Shown here piece after piece: positions 23,205-34,664 of a stretch of 64,000 bases of DNA. The first letter of the stretch is position 1; every line of letters begins with the position of its first letter. Position numbers and translations under genes: made by a program. Source of the DNA: Molanna angustata. Lineage: Eukaryota > Arthropoda > Insecta > Trichoptera > Molannidae. The stretch is from contig OY754977.1 in assembly GCA_963576475.1 (NCBI GenBank), positions 34,639,872 to 34,703,871 on the forward strand, given 5' to 3'. Under the pieces are notes generated by a model. It saw nothing but the letters and a program-made list of their open reading frames with translations. It had not been told where the DNA came from and made no database searches.

Positions 23205-23575
23205 TTTTTACCAGTGACAACATTTTTACTCCTCACTAACCCAAGGGGATAAAGTGGGAAGTTATGATTCCGAAATTTTAAGGGTATTTTTTTATTGCAG
23301 ATTATTACCTAGTATCATGCTGATATTGTATTCTGAAAGTTTCATCACAATGTATCCGTGTGTGTGCTATGTGCTGCGTGCTATGTACGGCATGTTTATT
23401 TTACTTTATCGATTATAGACTAAAGTACTCATTCGATTATTTTCAAATATTGCAAATTTGTATATCTGATACTCACTTAGGCCCCATTAGATTTTGAAGA
23501 ATATCAGAATAGCGCATCTCTATTTTTTTAACTATCAAATATTTCAAAGTGACCCCAAGCTCAGGAACCACGATA
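23205..23575 (+). repeat. Dispersed repeat family B, copy 1
   Basis: Starts TTTTTACTCCTCACTAACCC, then AGTTATGATT, TTTTATTGCAGATTATTACC, TAGTATCATGCTGA, TTTATCGATTATAGACTAAA and GTGACCCCAAGCTCAGGAA. The same order of blocks is found at 25490-25945 (minus), 30886-31413 (plus) and, more diverged, 39926-40278 (minus). No coding capacity. It is an unnamed interspersed repeat of about 0.5 kb. Confidence 0.85.
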
Positions 23576-23670
23576 AATGTAGACATGTCCATACAAATCT
23601 CGCGAATCTCGGCTTGAAACTAGGTCGATATGTTAAGAGATCTTGAACAAATCAACAGTTAGATTAGGTA
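23575..23670 (+). mobile_element. Degraded 3' end of the microsatellite-bearing element
   Basis: TAGACATGTCCATACAAATC, CGATATGTTAAGAGA and AACAAATCAACAGTTAGAT match the terminal ~90 bp of the elements in the first 17 kb with about 15% difference. Confidence 0.65.
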
Positions 23671-23969
23671 TTGAAACATTTTACCAAAAGAATACATCAA
23701 GTTGTCAAGTAACGGGTAGACACATTTTAATATATCTGTGACAAAATGTCATAAAAAATTTATTAAAAACAATATTTATATTTTTTAAATTTTCAATTTT
23801 TTATATATTATCTACTGTATATCTATGTAGGATTTATTTAACTTCCATGAATATTTCATGGGTTGAGACTCATAAATAATTTGTCATATAAATGTTATAT
23901 GAACTTTTTAGGTGAGAATAAACTAGTGTGTGGTAATACGCGCATGTGTCGTGTTTTTTTTTTTACAAG

Positions 23970-24035
23970 TTAATGCACACCCGCACAGCTGTCACTGATT
24001 ACCCCCACATTGTTGGAAATGCCGTGAAAATATGA
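23970..24035 (+). repeat. Scrap of a LINE/SINE 3' end, plus-strand copy
   Basis: TGCACACCCGCACAGCTGTC...GCCGTGA matches the reverse complement of 24526-24600 and 36722-36780 (ATCACGGCATATCCCA...). The family is unknown; the terminal GATATGCCGTGATGGT is similar to but distinct from the CGTATCCC LINE end. Confidence 0.5.
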
Positions 24036-24525
24036 ATGAATTTATAGATATTATTGACTTTATAATACTACAAGCGATAACGGTCGACAAAAAAAATAAT
24101 AAATCAATAAAGGTTTTTTGTGTTGAGTTTGAGAGTTTGTTGTTGGCCACGATCCGCTCATTTTGTTTGCGAGGGCGTTACAAAAGGCTTGATAGGCAGA
24201 TTCGTGGTATTTCGTTGTATATTTTTTCTTTATTTTTTATAATACATGAACATACCATGAACCTCTATCAATGTAAAAATGTCCATAATGTTATGTAGAG
24301 ACATTCTGTCATCCATCAATCATTTCTCATTGGGCGGAGAAAGAATATTTTTCAATGGAATAAACCAACCTCATACCTACTACCTTCCCCTGCCTCATTC
24401 TACCTCACCCTACCCTTTTTTGTCACTTTCCTCACCTAATCTTCCTTTCCCATACCAACTGAATAATTATAATTATCATCATGTTCACTTTTTTGTTTAA
24501 TATAATTATAATTTTTATTCATTAA

Positions 24526-24632
24526 TACCATCACGGCATATCCCATTATGTGGGCAAACCAGCGACAGGTGCGCGGGTGTGCATTGCCTTATGAAAGGAC
24601 GCACGACACTTGCGTATATTCCTACACGCCAG
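24526..24632 (-). repeat. Scrap of the same LINE/SINE 3'-end family, minus copy
   Basis: ACCATCACGGCATATCCCAT, GGCAAACCAGCGACAGGTGC and CCTACACGCCAG agree with 36721-36830. They lie just left of the foldback element at 24649. Confidence 0.55.
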
Positions 24633-24648
24633 ATTTTAAATAACTTTC

Positions 24649-24914
24649 ATAAATGTAATTTATTACTTAATTATCGACGAAGTTTTTATTTGGTAGAATT
24701 CCATTATAAGTTATATCTATAATAAAAAGTAAAGACTTTTTGATTCTACATTAATTTTATAATGCGCGATTGGCCTATTTCGCCTTGTTAGGGCATTAAA
24801 AAGCATATTTAATGCCCTAACAAGGCGAAATAGGCCTATCGCGCATAATAAAATTAATGTAGAATTAAAAAGTCTTTACTTTTAATTATAGATATAACAA
24901 TTTATTACATTTAT
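24649..24914. mobile_element. Foldback element with ~92-bp near-perfect arms
   Basis: Arms GTTATATCTATAAT...AAAGTAAAGACTTTT...AATGCGCGAT.GGCCTATTTCGCCTTGTTAGGGCATTAAA and its inverse are separated by about 10 bases (centre near 24801). Outermost, CATAAATGTAAT is also inverted, but the left side carries about 45 extra bases. The arms differ at only a few positions. RNA from here would fold to a near-perfect hairpin. Confidence 0.92.
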
Positions 24915-25489
24915 GTGTCCGGTTTCGGGACTTAACGTTCTCACTTCAGGCAAAATTAAATTTAATTATTGTATTGTATGATTTTGACATATATATGGAA
25001 TGGATGCCTATAAAATAAAAGTTCAAAAATGTTGATAACTAAGTATAAATTACACAATCCACCAATCCCCTCCTTATTCAATAAAGATCCCTCCTCCTCA
25101 TTCTGAAACATACTCGTTAGATGTATTTATTTATTAAAAATCATTTTTACAAGTATAATAATATCTTATGTAGGTAAAATATAAGTTGATAAAATAGTAA
25201 ATAAAATGAATAGTACTCTTATTAAGTTAAAGTTTATGTCATCAGTGTATATATGTATATTAAATTTAATTTGTGAATTAGGCTACTCTACTAAGCTATG
25301 CCTGTCCCAGAGTAGCGTTATATAAATCAGTTCTATTATTTTTATTCGTCATAGTGTTAGTTAATTTTTATAAGGTTTAGTGTTGGGATGAAGTGACAGA
25401 AGTGCATATATGTTTACGTGCATATATATGTGCATATCTTTGTTTTTTATATATCTTTTAAATTTTATTGTATCGTATTAATTTTCGAC

Positions 25490-25945
25490 ATTTATGAAAT
25501 GAAATTGTTCAATATTTTTTTATTAAAATATTTTATTATGAAAACTTGATATTTATTCAATCTCATTCTAGTGATGTACCTTTTTACCAATTTGAAAATA
25601 AATTTTTGAAATTTTAAGTTTCCCGAAATATTTGACAGGTAAAAAAATTCAGAAGCACTATTAAGATGTCCTTCAAAATCTACTGGAATCTAAGCGAGTA
25701 TTTGCAAAATTTGAAACGAATCAAATGAGTATTTTAGTCTATAATCGATAAAGTAAAATAAACACTCTGTACCTAGCACACAGCACATAGTACACAGTAC
25801 ACACACACAGAAATATTGAGATGAAACTTTCAGAATACAATCTCAGCATGATACTAGTTAATAATCTGTAATAAAGAAATAGCCTTAAAAATTGTGAAAT
25901 TAAAACTCCCCACTATATCCCATAAGGTTAGTGAGGAGTTAAAAA
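25490..25945 (-). repeat. Dispersed repeat family B, copy 2
   Basis: Reverse-orientation match to 30886-31330, including the inner part ATTGAATAAATATCAAGTTTTC and the end GGTTAGTGAGGAGTTAAAAA. Confidence 0.85.
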
Positions 25946-26724
25946 CGATAAATATTCACTACCTACTAAATATAAAATAATTGCCAAATTTTTAAAGCAC
26001 CTTAATTTAATATTAACGTCCTTTTTTTCATTATCATTTTTTTTTCTTTTTAGATAATTTTATTTAATGCTGTAGGTATATTACAAACAATAAAAAAGAA
26101 CTTTAATCATCTAAAGTTAAATAAATTTTGTAGCTGTGTATTAAATTTAATTTACAATTTATTTAGTAATTCACGGCATAAACGTATAAAATATGTGTAA
26201 GTAAAGTGTATTTAAAATATATGTATTGTAATTTACTCCTGTCCCAAAAACAAGTTTTTAAACTTTATTGGGACAGTAATTATTTGAGCAATACTGTAAT
26301 AATTTTGATTTTTGTATTATTTATCTATGTTTATATTATGTTTACCTAATAAAAAAAATCTAATATAACATCCTCCGTTTTAAGGAGTCGGTTTGAACAT
26401 CTTAAAATGAATTATTAAATAAATAGTACATAAATATAAAATATGTACATAAAATATCTAAAACCGCGGGTAGGTACAATCTGACATGTTTCGTTAAATT
26501 CGGAAAGATAAACGTTTACAAGGGTAAATGTACCTACCACAAAAGTAGACAAGATCCCAAATGAACAGAGATATATAGGATAAGAAAAGCTTAATTTGAA
26601 AAGGGAGGTAAAAATTATAAATTTTCACGTGTCTAGGTTATCAAAAATCAATAAATATTTTGGGGAATAGAACATAGTAAAAAAAATATAGACAATCCTT
26701 TATTTATAATATTTTTATTGACAG

Positions 26725-26895
26725 TAATATCTCAATAGAGACGAAGTTGGGATATTATAGAAGAACCAGGAACCCAGGCACCTACAGGGCTTACGACCTG
26801 TCACCGGCTGACTTATGTATCAAATTTATGCGCTTGCGCAACGTTCACCAATAATGCCTTTATTGAGTTCCCTTATCAATGTAATTTTTGAAAGT
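26725..26895 (-). repeat. Inverted partner of the repeat at 21120-21310
   Basis: See 21120-21310; the shared blocks include ATCTCAATAGAGACGAAGTT and ATGCGCTTGCGCAACGTTCA in reverse order. Confidence 0.75.
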
Positions 26896-26949
26896 TCTAT
26901 ATATTTGAATAATGTGTAAACAATTCACCTGAATAATAGGAAATTATAC

Positions 26950-27030
26950 TATTGCCATCTATGAGGTAACGAAAAAACCTTTTTTGTAACGCCATTTATT
27001 GAGAAATTAGTTTATTTGTAAACAATGAAA
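26950..27030 (+). repeat. GCCATCTATGAGGTAACG repeat, copy 1
   Basis: TTGCCATCTATGAGGTAACG and TGTAACGCCATTTATTGAGA recur at 27264-27345 (TATCTATGAAGTAACGAAGA...TAACGCCATCTATTGAGAAA) and at 36640-36692. It is a small dispersed repeat of unknown type. Confidence 0.65.
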
Positions 27031-28000
27031 GCATTTCCCCAATTAATATGTCATATATAATATCTATTCAAATTTTTAAATTAACAAACTTATTACTTAA
27101 CTTCTTAAAGTCAAATAACATCCAACTTTAATTAATTTAATTTCAACAAATTTAACCAAATTATGATATTTTCACCAAGGCAAAAAGCTCTCTCTCTAGG
27201 GTTAATTGCCAGTAAACAAAAAAATAACTATGAAAATCTGTTCGTTAGAAAATCATCTAAATCAACATCGCTATCTATGAAGTAACGAAGAACCATTTTA
27301 ATGTAACGCCATCTATTGAGAAATTGGTTTATTAACAATAAAATACACGAAGTGACAATGATTTAGCACAGATGTCACCCCTGAACCGTGTCAGAATATG
27401 AAGATGTTAAAATAAGTGGTGGCGTGTTGTATGAACGATAAAGTATTTAGTTTAGAATTATGTAGAATTGGTTTAGCTGGTTGCTTACATAGGATAAAAC
27501 TAATTTATTAGACGGCTGCGACAAAATCCCCTACTTTCAATATTATGTATAACTTTCAACTTTAGTAATCTCTTAAATGTTCACCATAATCCCTCACAAT
27601 CCAACTTCACCGCTGATAAACTTTTATTCCCGTGTGGTGACTTTAATCTCAGTTTTCAGCTCAACAAATATACCCCCACTTACTTACTATAGCAATAGCA
27701 TGCTGTGTAGAAACATTTAAATATTATTCCCATGTGATTTGTTTTCAATTTGATATCACTAACAAACATATCTCTACTGTTTACATTTTTTTTTTTTTTT
27801 TAAGATATTTATTTTTTAATAAAAAGTTCTATTTATATTGATATTTATTTTTTAACATTGTTCTTTTCCCGCCAAACTGCAAAGCAGTTTTTTGGCAGAG
27901 CAGATTCTCTCTTTCACATAATTTTATAAATTTCACATATAATTACTTCAGTAAACTAATCTCAAATATTAAAGATACAGAGACCAAACAAAAATTTGAA
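27031..28000. other. No gene seen; contains repeat copy 2 and a poly-T run
   Basis: Copy 2 of the GCCATCTAT repeat lies at 27264-27345. A T run at 27789-27806 could be the complement of a poly(A) tail of the minus-strand LINE at 28.1-29.2 kb, but no join to its coding end can be shown. Otherwise AT-rich and featureless. Confidence 0.45.
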
Positions 28001-28104
28001 AGAAAAAAAAAACTTGAAATTCGATAGAAAAAAAAAATTGAATTAAACCTTACACATAATATACATTAGATATACCTATAATTAATCAACAATAATAATT
28101 TAAA

Positions 28105-29170
28105 GTCTAACGAACGCTTGAATTCAGATACAGATGTTTAAGAGTATTTTTTATAGTAACTATTTTCGTTTCGTCAGACTTTAAAATATTTCTTATCCTA
28201 ATCGGCAACGCGTTAATAATATGCGGTACAAGATGTTTCCTGGTACGATCTCCATACACGTTGTTTGACTAAGGTACCTGCAGGGCACGCTCCATCGCCA
28301 GCCAGCCACCCAGCCACCTCCCATATATGTGACTTATTTCTGTTTTAAAATATTCATTTTTGTATTCTTCCAAAATGATGCACTGTTTTACTTTATTTTG
28401 TATTGGGAGTATTTTACATATTTCAAATAATTTTTCATATTGACTATTACATGATTTTTTTGTATTGTTGTCCACCAACATTTTAAAGAAATTGATTTGA
28501 ATTTGTTTAATTTTATTGGTGTGTGTTGGGTAAGTTAAGCCGTAACAAGTTAACGCGTAGCTGACAATCGAGTCGACCATAGCATAGTACATAGAATACA
28601 GTATGGCCCGAGAAACACTACCCTTTAACATATAAAAATTACACAATATTGAATTTAATTTTTTACAAATGAGTTCTACGTGTTTACTCCAATTAAATGT
28701 ATTATCAATCTGTAATCCTAGGTATGTATATTGGTCAACTTTTTCAATTTCTGAACATGCACAATCAATATAATTTTTGTGCATGCATTCATAGGTATGT
28801 CCCACAATTTTGAATGCTACATTTTTTTGTTTTGAATGAGCTGACCGTATGTGTACATATTTCGTTTTCTTCACATTTACAATAATTCCGTTGTCATGGG
28901 CCCATTTAAATATGTTATTTAGGTCATGTTGGATGTTTTTTTCGATGATAGTCGTATCATAATCTGCATACAAAATTCCTAAGTCATCCGCAAACATGTA
29001 TTTACTACAGTATTTAATGACATTCCCGAGTGTATTGACTGCTACAATGGTCCAGTGATTGATCCAGTTGCCACTCCGTATTTGGCTGTCCTTTTCTCGC
29101 TTATTCTGTCCTTAATTTTGACTAAAAATTGCCTCTCACTGAGATCATTTATCGTCTATAAATCATTTTA
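28105..29170 (-). pseudogene. LINE reverse transcriptase C-terminal half, frameshifted
   Basis: Reading leftwards from about 29170: RQFLVKIKDRISEKRTAKYG, then GVATGSITGPLL (box B), then a frameshift at about 29040, then NVIKYCSKYMFADDLGILYA with catalytic FADD at about 28983-28994, and a long thumb region (TYLGLQIDNTFNWSKHV). The 242-codon frame stops at 28269 after a foreign-looking GRWLGGWLAMERALQVP. The expected C-terminus (VYGDRTRKHLVPHIINALP ... LNSSVR, stop near 28121) follows in another frame. So there are at least two frameshifts. It is a jockey/CR1-like or related non-LTR element, missing its endonuclease and the RT N-terminus. Confidence 0.85.
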
Positions 29171-29335
29171 TCGTCTGGCAATTTAAACTTATTATCATTT
29201 TTGTCAACCATGTGTCGAACAAATTTCATCGCCTATCTATTGATAGATTTGAGTATCAAATGAGAATTTAACAATATGTATTTGGTGCGAGGCACTGAAT
29301 TAGAATATTGCTTTCATTCTTTTCTATTATTATAA

Positions 29336-29660
29336 TTGTCTTTAAGTATCTTGCAAGAGTCGGATCTTCTTCTGGGTCATAATCCTAGGATTGGTCTGCA
29401 CTTTACACTGAACTCTATCATCCGCCAGTCTCTTCATCTCTTTGTAACTGCTACAACGCACGTCACCGATTATCTGGTCTATATAGTTGTTTCTGGGGCG
29501 ACCTCTACAGTTACCCCCATCAATCATTCCTTCGACGATGGTAAAAAGCAGGCCTGGGTGCCGGATGTTGTGGCCTATCCAAGTTGTTCTCTGTTGGGCA
29601 ATTCTTTTCATAATTTGCCTTGTCTCTCCAACCCTATGTACTTAGAGTCGGATAATCTAA
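29336..29660 (-). pseudogene. LINE C-terminal fragment (GHNIRH/GRPR type)
   Basis: An 89-codon frame begins in a longer open stretch and shows TTWIGHNIRH, RGRPRNNYIDQIIGD and YKEMKRLADDRVQCK. This is the post-RT tail common to many arthropod non-LTR retrotransposons (W-x-GH-x2-RH, then GRPR, then a final DR-x-WK). No RT boxes are present. It points the same way as the relic at 28.1-29.2 kb but is a different family. Confidence 0.8.
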
Positions 29661-30450
29661 AATAAAACAGGCTAACATAGTTCAGCAATAAGGTTCTTTA
29701 CACATTCTGAATATATTTTTATTTTATTTTATTTGGGACACTTACAGACATTGACAATGGCATGCAAGAAAGTATATCTTACAAATTTTACAATATCCTA
29801 TTAAAAATGAACATGACATGCAAAGTTCATCAATATTTCACACTAACATATTAAAGCATCCGAGATAAATACAGTAAAAAACAACTTTTAAAATAAGACA
29901 TAAATATACAAAACCTATACAAAGTTTACATATATACAAAAATAAAAAGTAATGAAATTTGTGCATATAACAATAAAAAGCAATGAAACATGACCTTATA
30001 AACAACACATCAACAGAAATTCTCCTCTCTACTCAGAATCAATAGCATTTTTTTTTAAATACCTCTCTTGTGTTGCAGAAGATACCAACTATGTTGGAGT
30101 TGCTGTGACTATTGTAAATACGGCACATGCGATACAATGGATTAAAAAATGATATGTTAGATTTACAGAATGTAGTGCCTATTTAAAATAAAAAAAACAT
30201 TAGCTATATTTTATAGCCTTGTATAAACTACGTTATTGAAAATGAAATTGCGACCGGTTTCAGAATTAATCGTTCCCTCTTCAGGTAGTCTTTGAACAAA
30301 CACATATTGTGATGATGTGCATTAAAGAAGACTACGGAATTTGAGGTGGAGTGGCTTTGATTTGTATGACTGAAAGATAGAAGAAACATATTTAAATGCG
30401 TACTGATAGTTAAATATATATGTTTAGTTATTAAAATGGTAGCATTTAGT
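29661..30450. other. Non-coding; likely LINE 3'-end scrap at its left
   Basis: At 29705-29760, ATTTTATTTTATTTGGGACA is the complement of a LINE-like 3' terminus (TGTCCCAAATAAAATAAAAT). Similar minus-strand termini occur at 44318-44352, 46179-46225 and 49135-49230. The segment around 30246 (GACCGGTTTCAGAATTAATC) resembles the CCGGTTTCGTGC motif of the foldback at 52.7 kb. No gene is seen. Confidence 0.4.
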
Positions 30451-30454
30451 AAGT

Positions 30455-30660
30455 GAAAAACAAAGACATTCCGATGAATTTGAAAAGAAAAGTCTTTGAA
30501 ACATGTATCCTCCCAGTGCTAACATGTGGATTAGAAACAATGACACTAACTGCCAACACAATATACAAATTGAAATGTACGCAACGAGCTATGGAACGGC
30601 AATAGTTAGGAGTGAGCCTCCGGGATAAAATAAGAAATGAAGCAGAACAATACCAGTCAC
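30455..30660 (+). pseudogene. RTE-like LINE RT C-terminal fragment
   Basis: VLTCGLETMTLT, KCTQRAMERQ, stop, LGVSLRDKIRNEAEQY: the conserved block after the RT palm of RTE-like elements, in the same order as at 42.1 kb, 52.2 kb and 60.5 kb. One in-frame stop; truncated on both sides. Confidence 0.8.
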
Positions 30661-30885
30661 TATTTCAATTTCAATATCGTGGTTTCTACATAGTAATTAA
30701 ATATAATTATAATTTGCCACAAAGGTAGTAATTCGATATTTAGGAATAATTAATTGATTAATTAAAACCCCGAAACCTTCCAGGATATACACCAGACACT
30801 TCACCAAAGTTTTATGGCGATCAGATGAACGGTTTAGGAGCGCATATGATACATATATACCTAATGACAAACATTATTTATAATC

Positions 30886-31413
30886 CTCACTAAACCAAGG
30901 GGGTATGGTGGGGAGTTATGATTTCGCAATTTTTAAGGCTATTTTTTATTGCAGATTATCAACTAGTATCATGCTGAGATTGTATTCTGAAAGTTTCATG
31001 TACCTACTGCGTGTTTATTTTACTTTATCGATTATAGACTAAAGTACTCGTTTGATTATTTTCAAATATTGTAAATATGTACATCTTATACTTGCTTAGG
31101 CTCGATTAGATTTTGAAAGATATCTGAATAGTGCTTTTCAATTTTTTTAAGTGTCAAATATTTCAATGTGACCCCAAGCTTAGGAAATTTAAAATTTGAT
31201 ATTTTTATTTTCAAATTGGTAAATAAGCACATCACTTTCATAAAATGGCATTGAATAAATATCAAGTTTTCGTAATAAAATAATTAAATTAATAAATATT
31301 GAAAAAACTTATTTTAAAAAAATGTTGAAAATATTCTATACAAAATTTCAATACTTTGTGGAGTAACTTGCGACTTGGTAGTGAGGAGTAAAGCGTTGGC
31401 CACAACCCACTCG
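30886..31413 (+). repeat. Dispersed repeat family B, most complete copy
   Basis: It begins TCCTCACTAAACCAAGGGGG and ends near GTGAGGAGTAAAGCGTTGGCCACAACC, so the two ends carry the inverted motif CCTCACTA/TAGTGAGG. This suggests a non-autonomous DNA element of about 0.5 kb. The terminal GTTGGCCACAACCCACTCG also ends copy 4 at 39926. Confidence 0.7.
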
Positions 31414-31841
31414 TTTATATATTGAAATATGTGAAAAAATAAAAATTCATTGATTTTCTTCAAAAGTACCGTTGGAAGAATATCAATGAATTTTTATTTT
31501 ATCGTATTTATACACACTCGTAGCTAACGATATAGAACAAAATAAAAAAAATATATGTCAATGATTATAGAGGTAGGTATACTCTTTTACAAAAGAACTT
31601 CAATAACTTTCAAACTCAAAAATGTAATGAACGACGGTCGATTTTTGATCAGGCGATTATATGACGCGTTTGATTTGATTTTACAAAAGGGCGATATAAA
31701 TATAAGGTACATACATAGGTTTGTTAATTATCAGAAAATGGGTTCCTACAGAAGTTATATCTGAACAAGTTGTAGTTGATTCTGACTTGACATAGGTGAA
31801 TGTTAGGAAGGTCTGAGGATGGGTAGATAAAGCACAAACTG

Positions 31842-32225
31842 TTGGGGTATTTGTATTCTCATTTTTGGCTTTTTATTTCCCCGCAAACAAACTTGACTTA
31901 CGCATTTATTTTAATGAAAAAAGTAAGGTTTATTTGTCTTAACATTTTATTTGTTTATTTGCACCGCAAAGTGCAAAAAGGCGGGTTTATTGTCAATATG
32001 CAATCTGTCACTTGTGATAAGAGTGGAGAAATAATCAATACTGATAGGAGAAAAAAAGGGCTTCAACAGGAAGCAGAGTGGAAGAGCTGTTTAGAGCCGC
32101 TGGAGATAGAAAATGTACCCCATGTGACTGTACTAGACCTTAGAAAACACACTATTCATTTTACCAGTGTCGGAAGAGCTGTCAAAGTTGATATTAAACG
32201 CGAAAATTTTCAACTAAATAAATAA
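31842..32225 (+). CDS. Unrecognised ORF, 127 codons
   Basis: An open frame longer than its AT-rich surroundings would predict. The N-terminal ~45 residues are hydrophobic and aromatic, coded by LINE-tail-like sequence (31930-32005, similar to 49135-49230), so they are probably not protein coding. The C-terminal ~75 residues are more protein-like: SGEIINTDRRKKGLQQEAEW, then HVTVLDLRKHTIHF and GRAVKVDIKRENFQ. I do not recognise the family. It may be the broken end of an open frame of a mobile element or a captured exon; no promoter, splice site or neighbour supports a gene. It ends 60 bp before a foldback element. Confidence 0.25.
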   Translation: MGYLYSHFWLFISPQTNLTYAFILMKKVRFICLNILFVYLHRKVQKGGFIVNMQSVTCDKSGEIINTDRRKKGLQQEAEWKSCLEPLEIENVPHVTVLDLRKHTIHFTSVGRAVKVDIKRENFQLNK

Positions 32226-32287
32226 TAATAAGTTATATTAAAAATAGTAAGTATCATATAATTACTTAAATAATATGTTGAGAAAAC

Positions 32288-32709
32288 TAATTTATTTCAA
32301 AAATGTGATCAAATGCGAATACATAATAATCTTTTTCCTAACCTCAAATGGCAAAGGTGTTGATAAAATTATTCCTGCAACCGATTTCCATTCAATTTAT
32401 AAAGCAACTCGCTCAAGCAAGTCACTATTTTCATTAAAGACTAACTGAAACCTATCCAAAAAATTAACGGGAAAGGAGATTTATGTACACATCATACTAT
32501 TATTTCGTTGTGGTATGTTATAACATCCTATATAATATTCGGTTAGGTTTAGTGAGTGTTAAATGATAATAGCGACTCGCGTGAGCCAGTTGCTTTATAA
32601 ATTAGTTGCAGGAAAAAATTTTCAACACCTTTGCCATTTTAAGTTAGGAATAAGTTTATTATGTATTCGTATTTGTCAAGCCATTTGATCACATCTTTCA
32701 AATAAATTA
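32288..32709. mobile_element. Foldback MITE, 422 bp
   Basis: Outer ends TAATTTATTTCAAAAATGTG and CACATCTTTCAAATAAATTA are inverted. Inward the arms continue with GATCAAATG, CGAATACATAATAA, CAAAGGTGTTGA and TATAAAGCAACTCGCTCA, for about 160 bp per arm with gaps. The central part contains the AGTCAC..TTTAACACTCAC motif. The inner arm is the same sequence as the block at 117-187. No coding capacity. Confidence 0.85.
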
Positions 32710-33220
32710 TATATGTCAACATATTTTAATCTACTTTTATGATTTTGAACACTATTTGTTATTTTTCATGTTAAAATTATCGCGATTAATGTTTACTTTG
32801 ACACCTCATCTGACATTGGTAAAATAATAGGTTCGTTTTCCAAGCTCTAGTTGTGATTGTTGATCTGATACAACACGTGAAGAATATACATATACTATAC
32901 AGGGACCTGATCCTTTCCAAATTATTATATGTGGTAAAGCATCAGTTCAGTGGCGAATTCTGAGCGACGTTAGTTTTTTTTGTCTAAAAATAATGTTGAG
33001 GTGTGCCTTATTCGTCTTTTTGGTATGTTGAAGTTAATAATTTTCAGATGGTATGTACCTACAGTCAATATTGGAGTTTATAATGTCATAAAAGTACATT
33101 AACTCTGAGGTCATGTGTCTTTATGTGTCTCATAAATATATGTTGGAATCGTTCGAATGCAATTATATTTCATGAAAAATATATTTATATTATATATATA
33201 TATGCTAGTAAAACCTGGCA
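32710..33220. other. No gene seen
   Basis: AT-rich and non-coding, with a short (TA)n tract at about 33189-33203. Confidence 0.5.
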
Positions 33221-33226
33221 AACATT

Positions 33227-34240
33227 GGGCCGGTATTTCAGTCGGCCCTTAGGAGTTTAACTCAAGTTTAACAAAAATATTGCGTATTTCAGTACCTAAT
33301 CTTTCCTTAAATACGTCACTAAACGACAAATAGTTAACTCAACGTTTCTGGCGGCTCGCGTGTCTTAATCTTGAGTTAAGTATTGTTTCTAGTCTTTTTT
33401 CGCCTGGTGGCGTACTAATCGCCGCACGCTTTAATATTTTATTTCATTTTATACTACAAATAACTATGCATAATAATTATAATCATGATTTATTTTTGTT
33501 GTTAAAATAAAAGACTTGATATAAAAGTGGTTCATGGATTTAATATTTATTTTCTTTTTTACATAATTATAATGTATTGCCTGACAACAAACGAAATAAA
33601 CTGTCAGCCATAATGAAACGTCAGGCATGCATTTTAAAACTTTATTTTTGCGATGTTTTTTCATCCCACTTTTTAAATTGATCCATCCTGTTTCTATATA
33701 TATATATATATAATGTGTATTCATTAATTTCCTACATAAGACATTATTTTACCATTATCACTTAGTTCCATACCCATCTGTAAAATATACATACATTTTG
33801 CATTGAATTATATGTACTACGTACGTAGTACATATTCAATGACATTTTGTCACAACAATGATTGATTTTAATTAAAAAAACATCGATCGGTATAAAAAAT
33901 TGAAAAAGTAACATGCTGTGTAATGAAACCAATAAAATAATGTGTTGTTATAATAATAAAATAATATTTAGTCACAGCTTCGCGTCACGTATCATTTAAG
34001 GTTTTTTTTGTTTAAGGCAATTCACCCTGTAAAGAGTGCTATCATTTAAGGTTATTGACAATTTGACAGATGCGTTGTAGACAATAACCATAGAAAACGT
34101 AAAATATATCTATAGTTGAAGATTACGTTAACTGACGTTTCATTTTGTACTGAAATACGCGAATGAAATTTAATCTCCCCTTTACTTTTAACTTGGATTA
34201 CTAAATCCAACGATTTAAGGGCCAACTGATATCTCGGGCC
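33227..34240. mobile_element. Non-autonomous TIR transposon, about 1.0 kb
   Basis: Left end GGGCCGGTATTTCAGTCGGC and the inverse of the right end GGCCCGAGATATCAGTTGGC share GGCC..TATTTCAGT.GGCCCTTA. A second inverted pair, GCGTATTTCAGTAC (33283-33296) and GTACTGAAATACGC, lies inside. The bases ATT(G) flank both ends (33224-33227 and 34241-34244), a possible 3-4-bp target duplication. The interior is AT-rich with no transposase. Short duplications and GGCC-type ends would suit a Harbinger-like or other small-TSD family, but this is inference. Confidence 0.7.
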
Positions 34241-34664
34241 ATTGTCCTGCCTGTTTAATTATATACCTTCAAATATATAAAAATGGTTGATCGATATGTT
34301 TCCTTTTTATTATTTTCTAGATTCGCTAATTTTAATTCCGTATTTTTTCCCTTCCATCCCTACAGTCCCTATTTATTCACTCATTTATCATTTTATTTAC
34401 TTATTCAAAAAAAAAACAATACCATTATACCATTTTTATATAAAATACCATTGTTTATATAAGTATTTATTAGGATTTTTTTCTAATTATTTATTGATTT
34501 ATGTATTTATTTATTTATTTATTCATTTATTTACTTATTCGAACATTGATTTATTTATATGTTAATTTTTTTATTAAAATTTTTATTTATTTATTCGATC
34601 ATTGATTTATTTATATGTTATTTTTTTATTTAATTTTGTTTTGCAATACCATTTTTAATAGATC

